Source: Echinarachnius parma (Eukaryota; Echinodermata; Echinoidea; Clypeasteroida; Echinarachniidae). Taken from it: 64,000 bases of DNA. Positions 1 through 9,884 of this stretch are shown here, one piece after another. Every line of letters begins with the position of its first letter. Position 1 is the first letter of the stretch. The DNA is taken from positions 23,001 to 87,000 of the forward strand of contig JBAMJV010010556.1 in assembly GCA_037951105.1 (NCBI GenBank), given 5' to 3'. The notes below the pieces were generated by a model that made no database searches, had not been told where the DNA came from, and saw only the letters and a program-made list of their open reading frames with translations. A program made the translations under genes and the position numbers.

Positions 1-870
1 CCAAAACGGAATCTTTGAGAGCAAACGAATCTTTTTCACATATCCGACTTAATCATTATGATTATTATGTCTAGATTACGTTGAAACAAATAGTATACAT
101 ACACTTACAATATACATTTTAATCATGCCGTAATTCCCACGTGGTCTTAAAATCATATGCAAATGATCAAAAATATCGATGTAAGCGATATTTTCATTGG
201 TCAAAGGAGCAGCAAGGGGCGTGGCTTTAATTGACAACGCGCACTGGCGTAAGCGTTAAAATTTCCTTAAAATATTTTTCAGAATACCGATTTTAAAATT
301 TTTTAAGCGATTTTATTTTAGGGAGATAAAATTTTTATCTCCACACATTTTCAGAATACACCCCTGGTTTCATTGTCAACACAAAAAACTTGCAATCATC
401 ACTGTACACATAGATTGGCATATTGCAAGCTTTGCATGGCACGCACACACATGAGCTGACTAGCCATCCGGGAAAGTTCAAAGTCCCACCAGACCCATGT
501 ACTATCAGCTGGTTACCACGCACCGCGCCGGTATCGAGTGTCGCGAGTATTATTGGGTCGCGTGCCAGGGATACATGTTATAGGATTTTGTGAAAGAAAG
601 TAAAATAAAAAAAAAATTAAAAAAAGCGTCATTTGTGGCTGTCGGCTTTGTGACAATTTCGTAAACGAAGCATAATGACATACATTATAACATTTAAACA
701 AATTACAGGGGGTGCTGCGCACCCCCTGAAAAATTTCCGGGGGTGCTGCAGCACCCCCAGCACCCCCGCTTCCCAGGGCCATGGGGGGGGGGGGGGGGGG
801 GTGGTGAGGTCTTCTGCCCGAATTTTCACCTAACAAGCAACAACAACAAAAAAGGAGGGGAAAAGGGGTC
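1..870. other. Intergenic or intronic, no gene
   Basis: AT-rich to about 690, then G/C-rich palindromes and an 18-base poly-G (782-801). Nothing protein-like. Confidence 0.6.
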
Positions 871-1105
871 TCGCTTCTTTGATGCCCGAAAATGACATGT
901 TTTCAATTGTTTAGTCCTAAATAAAAACGACTGTGCCCGAATATGAGACGGTTATGCCCGAAATGACATGACACTGCCCGAATGTAACACGGATTTTGCC
1001 CGAATGCGTTATGGATTCACCCAAATACGACATGATTTTGCCCGAATATGCCATGATTTTCATGATTTCGCCCGGATTTCAGACGCTTTTTGCCCGTATA
1101 TGGCT
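871..1105. repeat. Irregular tandem repeat TGCCCGAATATGACATGATTT
   Basis: Eight or nine degenerate units of about 21-28 bp, each starting TGCCCGAA or close to it. The array is bounded by G/C-rich palindromes (GGGGGCTGCAGCCCCC at 1121) and by GGGGGTGCTGCAGCACCCCC at 738, typical of one repeat family. Confidence 0.7.
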
Positions 1106-1219
1106 ATCTTCAAAACTCTAGGGGGGCTGCAGCCCCCCAGCCCCCGCCTCCTACATTTACATACATATTTGCCCTGCGCCGCTCCCCGAGACAAACTCCC
1201 AGATACGCTACTGGGTTTC

Positions 1220-1409
1220 GGCTAATGCTAGTCTAGGTTCTATACTCTGTATACACCTTTCCCCCATAATCGCGTAACCCTGTGAATCTGTACGCCCGGT
1301 GAAACTGTACATGTATATTCACCGGGCTATGGGGGAAATGTGTATCGGGTTACGCGATATGGGGGAAAGGTGTATACAGAGTATAGAACCTAGACTAGGC
1401 TAATGCTAG
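1220..1409. mobile_element. Small hairpin insert flanked by 12-bp direct repeats
   Basis: The palindrome arms of about 50 bp (TCTAGGTTCTATACTCTGTA and complement) lie at 1232-1280 and 1347-1397. The direct repeat GGCTAATGCTAG stands on both sides (1220-1231 and 1398-1409), as expected of a target duplication. Confidence 0.75.
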
Positions 1410-1522
1410 AGTTCGGTTGGGGTGACAAATCTGTATTAGTGAACTGTAACGTGGTGGCTTTATTTTGGTCTCATATCAGAGCTCGTTTTGTTCGAAATTC
1501 AAAAGGTCTGATTCCTATTATG

Positions 1523-2010
1523 TTAAAGGGGTAGTTTAGTTTTGGGAGAGAGGGCGCTGCACATCACAATTTTTTTGTGAGGTAATGAAAAACTGAGTGT
1601 CGAATTTGAGAGAACATGCAATTTTAATGGCAGAATAAACTTTATTTGGTCAAAATCGACCCAGAAATGGCTGAAATATCAATAAATATGATTTGTTTCA
1701 AAAAATTTTTAAAATGCTTGCACTTTTTCAAAAATGTTCAAAAGTGTTTTTTAAATAGTTGTTGATGATCTCTCTATTTAATCATTATTTCAATAAAGCA
1801 TCACATCATTGGTTGAAACCAATGTCTTTTTAGAAAGCGCCCTCTTGTGTTTTAATGGTTCTTTTTGAATGATAACGGGCTTTTTACTTAGTCGTTTGTA
1901 ATTTTGTATACCTTTCGAGCATGGTGGAGTTATAACTATAAGTTTATAATGTTACTGTCCAGGTTTGGTTACTAAAGTTCAGCCTTACCAAAACTGTACT
2001 ACCTCTTTAA
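1523..2010. mobile_element. TTAA MITE, family 1, copy lacking the central palindrome
   Basis: Ends TTAAAGGGGTAGTTTAGTTT and TACTACCTCTTTAA. It is otherwise like the full copies, but the GGGGCCC palindrome is absent at the position where the others carry it. Confidence 0.85.
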
Positions 2011-2599
2011 AGGGAACGACCAGTAGTGGGAAATAGCTTTATTGGTCAAACTAATTGATTAGTATTATTGAAATAACATAAAAAGGAGCGTGTTTGGACA
2101 AATTTGAACCGTACTATCGTCAAATGCAGAAAAATCAGTAAAAACGTTTATGAAAGCCGCTGACATTGAGCCTAAATTCACCGTCAGCTTGGCCAGTCTA
2201 CGCTGGCCACATGCGTACGCTCGTTCGAGCGATTTGCTTGGGCTAATTACCATGTGCGCATTTGCCATAGGATTTACACGCATCGCATATCTAGCCGGGC
2301 CGGATCGATATGATAATTTACCAAATATATCAATTAGTAGGCGGTTTCCAGGCAAAATTTGTATCATCCCGTATTAGTAAAAACATATTCTTTCACATGA
2401 TTGGTAATAAGAGCTTCCATTTCATGTTTTGGTAGGGGGGTGTTTCCAAAACTGGCCTTCATCTTTAAAGTATTTAACAGGAGTATACTAAGAGAAACAT
2501 AAACACACACAATCCCACACATCCATCCCCACTGATACGCACGAAAATCACCCCATTTGTTCAGCTTTGGCTGCTCAGCCATCGAGATGTATGCCTCCA

Positions 2600-2622
2600 T
2601 TCAATCATCATCGTCATCATCG

Positions 2623-2654
<32 letters not shown>

Positions 2655-2682
2655 CATCATCACCATCGTCATCATCATCATT

Positions 2683-2729
<47 letters not shown>

Positions 2730-2750
2730 GCATCATCATCATCATCATGC
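2600..2750. repeat. TCA/ATC microsatellite
   Basis: About 150 bp of (TCA)n with some GTC and GCA variants. Long apparent reading frames here (poly-Ser, poly-Ile, poly-His, poly-Asp) are only the repeat. Confidence 0.95.
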
Positions 2751-3102
2751 ACCAAATTGTAATGGTGGTGGTTCCCTTATACCTTGCTGTATTCTTCCCG
2801 CAGTTTCTCGTCCGTGACCGGTTTCCCGTAAATTTTCTCATGAAGAACCTTGATAACACAGGAAAAAGCAACAACAAAAAATGTTTTAAACAGTTTAGCA
2901 GATTTCAATTCAGTACTGCATGAATCAATTCCGTTATTTATCTATTATTGGAAAGATGCCGCTTGAAACACAATGACAAATTAATTCATAAGATTCATTA
3001 ATCACACACAAATATAATTTTAAAAAAGATTCATTAATCATAGCTGGTTGGGTGCCAACCTCCTATACGATGTAGAAGAATTGTTTCTCGTGTACGATAA
3101 CA

Positions 3103-3512
3103 TTAAAGGGGTAGTACAGTTTTGGTAAGGCTGAGCTTTAGTAACCAACTAACCTGCACAATAACATAACAAACTAATAGTTACAACTCGACCATGCTCG
3201 AAAACGACTAAGTAAAAGGCCCGTTATTATTCAAAAAGAGACATTAAAACACAAGAGGGCGCTCTCTAAAAAAAGCATTGGTTTCAAGCATTTTTCATAC
3301 AAAATTATGCATGTGACGTTTTGTTGAAAAAGTGATTAAATAGAGAGATCATCAACAACTATTTTAAAGCCTCCTTTGAAAATTTTTGAAAAAGTATAAG
3401 CATTATTATTTTTTTTTTTTTTTAAATCATCGAATAAATCTGGGCCCCAGATTTATTACGATCGGATATATTATATTGATTTTCAGCCGTTGGTGAACTG
3501 ATTTTGATCACG
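3103..3512. mobile_element. TTAA MITE, family 1, truncated
   Basis: Inverse orientation. One end (TTAAAGGGGTAGTACAGTTT) and the centre are present, with the palindrome AATAAATCTGGGCCCCAGATTTATT here in a variant form (about 3432-3456). The other end is lost near 3512, where different repeat sequence begins. Confidence 0.8.
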
Positions 3513-3863
3513 CCGTAGAAAATGTTCAAAGCCGAGACCAAGTACCTTCAACATTTTCGAGGCCGAGACCACGAAAATCCTGCCGAGACATCGCCGTACA
3601 AGGAAAGTATTCACCGAACAAGAAAAGGACAAGAAACGTAGGTATACGAACGGAGACGAACGGATTGACAATTTTGCTGTTCGTTTGGCATACGTTTTCG
3701 CAATCCGGTCAGATATGACCCGGGCTAATAAATACGTTCGAAGAACGTTTTGTCAGTTTCTTATGCGTTCCACTTTCGTTTTGACCGGTTCTTGTAAGTT
3801 ACTCGTACGGTGTTGTCCGTTACTCATACGGTGATGTCTGGTAATCGTGCGTTTTGTACGTAT

Positions 3864-4093
3864 GGCCCGGTCATATATCAACGGATATCGGAAACGTATG
3901 CCCAACGAATTGACAATTTGCGAAATTAAATTATCCGGTGATGAAAGTCGTCTCCATTGCTTCTTTTACAAAACATAGAACAACGTACATCACAGGACAA
4001 GGAACGGACAAGAAACGCATAGAACGGATGAAAAATTTAGCTCTCCGTTTGACATACGGTACGTTTGCGCAATCCGTTGATATGTGACCGGGC
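3864..4093. mobile_element. Short TIR MITE (GGCCCGGTCA ends)
   Basis: Starts GGCCCGGTCATATATCAACG and ends CGTTGATATGTGACCGGGC after an internal part with ACAAGGAACGGACAAGAAACG. Related copies are at 53459-53694 and, partial, at about 3483-3727 and 11400-11580. Confidence 0.8.
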
Positions 4094-4180
4094 TATAAGT
4101 ATTTTTTGCTCGGGCGCGCGATGGTACGTGACAGGGCGCTCCCAACGACAGGTTGTTGATCCCTAACTTCTCACACGGTC

Positions 4181-4579
4181 CGCGTCTTTTTTTTTTCGTA
4201 CCACTAACGCGTCACTTTTCCTCAAAAACTCGTGAAAGCGCGCTGGTAAGCCAAGACTAGCCCCCGCTGCTATTATGCATCAAAATCTGCGGCTCTGCGA
4301 CATCGAACTAGATAAGGGATATTAAGACAAGTCCAAGGGCAAGGGTTGACCATCAATTAGTGGCCGATCTCGATGCGGACTACGACCACGACAATGAGAC
4401 TAGGAACATTCATCTAGGCGTATAACTATCACACTCACAGTCATCATGGTGTGTGAAGCCACGATTTTATTGAGAAAATAGCTAGGCTTGCGTGTAAATC
4501 AACACACGCGAGCTAGTCTTGGCTTCCCAGCGCGCTTTCACGAGTTTCGACGCATTAGTGGTACGGAAAAAAAGACGCA
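4181..4579. mobile_element. Foldback MITE, family 3, first of two in tandem
   Basis: The ends are GCGTCTTTTTTTTTTCGTAC and GTACGGAAAAAAAGACGC. The arms contain CTCGTGAAAGCGCGCTGG. The core contains CGATCTCGATGCGGACTACG. Confidence 0.85.
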
Positions 4580-4591
4580 CACGGGCCGCTA

Positions 4592-4980
4592 GCGTCTTTT
4601 TTTCCGTACCACTAATTATGCGTCAGTTTTCCTCAAAAACTCGTGAAAGCGCGCTGGTAAGCCAAGACTAGCGCCGCTGCTGTAACGTACATTAATTTAT
4701 ATGCATCAAACTCTGCTCATCGATCTAGGGGCAAGGGTGACCATTAACAGTGGCCGATCTCGATGCGGACTACGACCACGACGATGTGACTAGGAAAAGT
4801 CATCTAAGTGTAGATACATCACACTCACAGTCATCATGGTGTGTGGCACGATTTTATTGAGAAAATGGCTGGGCTTGCGTGTAAATCAACACACGCGAGC
4901 TAGTCTTGGCTTACCAGCGCGCTTTCACGAGTTTTTGAGGAAAACTGACGCATTATAAGTGGTACGGAAAAAAAGACGCG
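4592..4980. mobile_element. Foldback MITE, family 3, second of two in tandem
   Basis: Same structure and core as the neighbour at 4181. Both ends are intact, and both lie next to GGCC. Confidence 0.85.
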
Positions 4981-4999
4981 GGCCACGTGGCAGGGATAA

Positions 5000-6138
5000 A
5001 AGCGATATATTCGACAAGAATCTTGTCTACGTGGCGATAGAAAGGTTTAAAGTAAAGTAGGTCATTTATGTCGGGCGGTTTTTTAATACATTTTTAGGAT
5101 AAATCGATCTCTTGAGTTCCCCTTCCTTCAGGAGTGTTAAACAAAATTAAGTCGAGGCAATTATCCCTCAGAATTTGTCTCCTTCGTAGAGTAGTGCAAC
5201 AAAAGACCATAACAAATCAACCATGTCGAATTTGTTTACGCTCCTATTATGAATAGTTGTATATTGTTATATACTTAGAGGGGGCTGCCATCACAATCCG
5301 TACTTTAATTTCTTGTAATGGTTTACTGCACATCCTATCAAAATGAGAGAACGTTATTACATAATGATGGGCCATGATGATAGGGCCCTAGTATGCATGG
5401 GACAAGCCAAATCAAAGCTTATACCGACCCTTCTTTATAACTTTCTAGTTCTTAGCTGGGCGGTTACATTATTATTGGCACCAGACGCATAAAAGCTCAA
5501 AAGACATTACACGGTTGACCGCATCTCGCCACACCCAAGCCCACTGGTCAGTTAAAGGAACTACAGCGTCTAGATGGCCTAATGCCCACAATTAGGCTCT
5601 CCAAGTAATTTTTCCTCAAGAAAAAGACTTTGGCAGTCATTTCCCATGAAATCAATCATCAATTTTTGGGTAATTAGTCAATATCTAATTGTCATGGGAA
5701 CGCCCCTTTTAAATCGCCAAAATGTGACGTCATCTAAAGAACGGACTAAAGAACTAAATTCTTTAGATGACGTAAGCCAATGAATTGTCAATCACATGTC
5801 AATCACGCTGCCGATTCTGGACCCTAAATGTGGGTGGGGCGTAAAACTGGCTGCTAAGTGAGATTTGGCATCAGAAAATTAGCCTAAAATCACTACTGTG
5901 TTTATTTTCATGGAGTTTTTTCGGCAGACCTATTTTAACCTGTTTGTAATGTATATTTTGTATTATTTTATGTATTTCTGTATTCTTTTGTTTCACGGCC
6001 CTGCTGAAAAACAGCTTGTAGCTGAAAGCGGGCATTTTATTATTGTATATACCGTGATTAAATAAAATAAACAAACAAACAAACAAGTCATCAACTATAT
6101 AGAATAAGTGCCAAAATACGTTGTATTCTTCAGTTCCT
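5000..6138. other. No gene seen
   Basis: Single-copy looking AT-rich sequence with one small hairpin (GACGTCATCTAAAGAAC.. at 5727-5775). Confidence 0.6.
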
Positions 6139-6460
6139 TTAAAGGGACTTAGTAACATAGTCCAAATTCTCAAAATAAAATTTTAATTCTAGTGGTTCCC
6201 TCATACCTTGTTGTATTCGTATTACCAATAAAATCATGGACAGGTTTCGGTTTTTCAAATTTCCCTTTCGTTGCAAAGATATGTACGATTTCCCTTTCGT
6301 TAAAAAGATATTTAATATCTTTTTAACGAAAGGGAAATAAAAAAAAAACGAAACCTGTCCCATGCTTCCATTGTTAATACGAATACAGCAAGGTATGAGG
6401 GAACCACCACCATTACAATTTGGTTGTGAGGATTTGGACAATGTTACGAGATCCCTTTAA
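6139..6460. mobile_element. Foldback MITE, family 2 (TTAA ends)
   Basis: It starts TTAAAGGGACTTAGTAACAT and ends ATGTTACGAGATCCCTTTAA. The arms are about 150 bp each, sharing GGTTCCCTCATACCTTG and GAAACCTGTCC. The centre is a run of AAGATATTTAATATCTTT. Fragments of the family are at 13330-13490, 55087-55260 and 2750-2805. Confidence 0.85.
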
Positions 6461-7344
6461 AATAGACTCCTACCACATTTATAACTATTAAAATCGTACA
6501 ATACGCTAAAACCCGTTCAGGGCCCCGTTGCAGGAAGAGAAACAATCGATTGTAAGATACAATTAATGGTAAGTCAGATCACGTGTTTTAGATGCGTAAA
6601 TTTTCTGACTTACAATCAATTGTAACTTACAATCGATTGTATCTCTTTCTGCAACGGGGCCTAGGACTGATTGATTAAATTGGTTAAGTGCCAACGAGAA
6701 TATTTTGCCAAACCACGTCCACGTAATAAATTATTAATACTCAGTAAATAGTACTCCGCGCAATTGTTGAGAAACTAACCGGCTGTTCAAACATCAGATA
6801 AAAGGACGCGATTTTATGATACTTATAATTATTTTAATAAATGTTCACTCTTTAGTACACATGTAATTATCATTTATAATTATGTACTGAAACTACGTTT
6901 GAAAAATATATACGAAAATCTGTCGAATTCCTTATACTCGATGTAATAATGACCCTGGAATATTCAATCCCATATATTACAGACTAAAATACTTGAATCG
7001 AAATGTGATAGCTAGGTGACCAGCCAAAGTCAATCTATAAGCTGTCTGAAGTTTATTGTCATTATAAAAGTTTGTTTTATGCATTGACCTGCTCAGGATT
7101 GGAGCCTTGAGTGACCAGAGGCGATCGAGTTGATGCCTTGGTCACTCAAGCGCTAATTTTGTGGTCGTTATACACAGATTTATATGTACGTCGGGACCTA
7201 AATAGGGTGGTCGCTGGTCGTGTTAGGCAGGTGGTCGCATTACGCAGGTCGCTTAACACATGATTTTTCAGGGGAGGACCAGAGAGCGGTCGTTATGAGC
7301 AGGTGGTCGCTATAGACAGGTGGTCGCATTAGCAGGTTTGACTG
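6461..7344 (+). repeat. Dispersed repeat block, copy A
   Basis: About 880 bp from ATAGACTCCTACCAC to GCAGGTTTGACTG. The block contains a GGCCCCGTTGCA hairpin at 6529-6663 and ends with CAGTCAAACCTG-type sequence (GGTGGTCGCTATAGACAGG). It is over 90 percent alike to copy B by eye. Confidence 0.85.
6529..6663. mobile_element. GGCCCCGTTGCA hairpin MITE, copy 1
   Basis: It begins GGCCCCGTTGCAGGAAGAGA and ends TCTTTCTGCAACGGGGCC. The inner palindrome contains CAATCGATTGTAAG. About 135 bp, non-coding. Confidence 0.88.
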
Positions 7345-7399
7345 TACTAAATTTAAAGAAATCATGACTTAAATCATCTCCCTCATGATTAGACCGCAT

Positions 7400-7843
7400 T
7401 ATACAGGGTGGCCCAGAAAGAATGCAACACCTACGATCGTTTATTTCATCAACTTCATCGACCAAATGTCATAGACAGAAGAACCGCATGACTACTCTCC
7501 CTTTGATAAGGACGACAATGTACGGGGTACTCGATTACGCAACATCGTCTTCCTTATCAAAGGGAGAGCAATGCGGTTCTTCTGTCTATGGGAGGCCGTG
7601 GGGCGAGAATGTCTCAGTGTTCCGACTATCGCTGAAGACGAAAAAGTAGCAAATTTAGGAAACGACATTGCCTCAGAAAATGGCCCTAGGATCCAAACGC
7701 CTTAATTACCCAAAATCAATGCTTATGGTATCATTTTATTTGAAAAAGAATCAAAGAATCAAACAAAAAACAATGACATTTGGTCGATGATGTTGATGAA
7801 CTAACGATCGTAGGTGTTGCATTCTTTCTGGGCCACCCTGTAT
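7400..7843. mobile_element. Mariner-type foldback MITE
   Basis: The ends TATACAGGGTGGCCCAGAAA and its complement, with TA at both edges, fit Tc1/mariner termini. The arms run about 70 bp (GCAACACCTACGATCGTT). A second hairpin inside is built on ACTCTCCCTTTGATAAGGA. No transposase. Confidence 0.85.
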
Positions 7844-7998
7844 AGTATACAAACACAATCGAACCTACACACACACCAGACTCAAATACGCTCACATCGT
7901 CCGTGCCTGTCTATTGTCCTACTTATTTGGGGGAGGGTGGGGGAGAGTGTGTGAGGGGGTTTACCCCCTCCCACGTGGAGACATTTTTGAAATTGGCG

Positions 7999-8544
7999 TT
8001 TAAAGGGGTAGTTTAGTTTTGGTAGAGAGGGCGCTGCACATCACAATTTTTTTGTGAGGTAATGAAAAACTGAGTGTCGAATTTGAGAGAACATGTAATT
8101 TTAATGGCAGAATAAACTTTATTTGGTCAAAATCGGTCCAGAAACGGCTGAAATATCAATAAATGTATCTGATCTTATAATTATTTGGGGCCCAAATAAT
8201 TAGATGATTTTTTCAAAAAAATCAAAAAATGCTTACACTTTTTCAAAAATGTTCAAAAGCGTTTTTTAAATAGTTGTTGATGATCTATCTACCTAATCAT
8301 TATTTCAATAAAAAGATCACATGCATAATTTTGTATGAAAAATGGTTTAAACCAATGCCTTTTTAGAGAGCGCCCTCTTGTGTTTTAATGGCTCTTTTTG
8401 AATGATAACGGGCGTTTTACATAGTCGTTTGTAATTTTGTATACCTTTCGAGCATGGTGGAGTAATAACTATTAGTTTATAATGTTACGGTCCCGGTTTG
8501 GGGTACTAAAGTTCAGCCTTACCAAAACTAAACTACCCCTTTAA
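7999..8544. mobile_element. TTAA MITE, family 1, full copy
   Basis: The inverted ends are TTAAAGGGGTAGTTTAGTTT and its complement, and TTAA on each side fits a TTAA target duplication. At the centre is the palindrome ATTATTTGGGGCCCAAATAAT. Inside it shares GCGCCCTCTTGTGTTTTAATGG with all copies. Non-coding. Confidence 0.9.
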
Positions 8545-9599
8545 AATATCACTTTTGCATATTTTTGGCTTTAAATTGTTTGATTTGGTCCATACCCGAG
8601 ACAAAATTTTGTATATGATTCGTAGTTCAAGCTATGGAATCAAACATACATAATGTATGCATAAGAAAAAGTGGGAGGGAAATGTATGGGGGGGGGGGGG
8701 GGGGGGTGCATGTCCCCCTTCCCCGTCCCCCGCCTGTTGACGCCCATTTTCAAGTACCGTGTGACTAGACCCACGATACGGGTCCCTTGGGTTAGGTTCA
8801 GTAGGCCATGCTCAACTGATGCAGATGTCGACTCTGGAGAAGATGACTGATGGTGCTCTTTGCCTAGACATTTTGGACTACGTATAGTGCAGCTATGCGC
8901 CCATATAGCATGCATGAATGCGTCAAATAGTCAAAATTATCTATAAAAGCGGGAGGCAGCAGGATCCTGCAGAGGCCCCTGGTGGACGATTTACCATGCG
9001 CTTCAAGCAGTTTGTTTGGCCTACGCGCTCTACTGAAATGCGGTACTTAAAGGCCAAGTTGAGTTTTGGTAATTTCCAAAGTGCCCCCCCCAACATCGAT
9101 TGCAACGGATTTGGTTGATTTCAATTCCATATGAAAGATCATCGAAAAAAACATGGGAAATAATAATAATTTCCATTCAAATGCTCTAATTGTTGTGAAA
9201 TTTGCTTTCAAAATATCATATAAAAGTGGTTGACGCCCGGGTATCACTTTTTAGAACCGCTAGTGCGAGGCACTAGCGTTCTATGTTCTCCTAATAAAAA
9301 ACTGAAACCAAATATTTGTGTGCACGCTAATTGTGCTTAAAACTATACATATGATACGGTACTTACCAGCAATTTACTCTCCAATATGTGATCCAACTAC
9401 CGGGTGGATTAAGATTATGATTTTTCCTTCCATTCCGCAAAAAATTAGTGATATATGCGCCTCATGGACCAGTCTCTCCGTGTGTTAGCGCGACTGTGAA
9501 CGAAAGGCGAACAAATGCGAATGGGGCTTGCGAGTTGCGTCAACGGCAGTGTTGGAGTCATACTTCTATGGTTGCGATACATAATATACACGTACTACT

Positions 9600-9675
9600 G
9601 TATAGTATTACCGCACACAGTGACTGCACTACAGTCCCGTATTACCGCACACTGCACTATACAGTCCCGTATTAG
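9600..9675. repeat. Short tandem repeat
   Basis: Two copies of ACTACAGTCCCGTATTACCG with flanking CACACTGCACTA, unit about 38 bp. Confidence 0.6.
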
Positions 9676-9724
9676 GACCTACAACGCTAGTGCTTCGCGC
9701 CGAGTTAATTTGACACTTCGAGTT

Positions 9725-9884
9725 GTAACGGCTCTTTTTGAATGATAACAGGGGTTTTACTTTGTCGTTTGTAATTGTGTATACTTTTCGAGCATGGTGA
9801 AGTTATAACTATTAGTTTGTATCGTAATCGTGCAGGTTTTGGTTACTAAAGTTAAGTTTGACCAATACTCAACTATCCCTTTAA
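9725..9884. mobile_element. TTAA MITE, family 1, 3' fragment
   Basis: Only the last about 160 bp of the family are present, from GGCTCTTTTTGAATGATAAC to AACTATCCCTTTAA. Confidence 0.75.

Noticed and set aside
2364-2600. Minus-strand WMCG stretch as a downstream GALNT7 exon
   Set aside because: The surrounding residues do not match the family, and the same motif is already encoded properly in exon 7.
2557-2923. Long frames of poly-Ser, poly-Ile, poly-His or poly-Asp
   Set aside because: They are translations of the TCA/ATC microsatellite in different frames, as also at 21728-22036 and 37119-37445.
7422-7649. 75-codon open frame
   Set aside because: It lies entirely within the mariner-type foldback MITE and reads through its hairpin.
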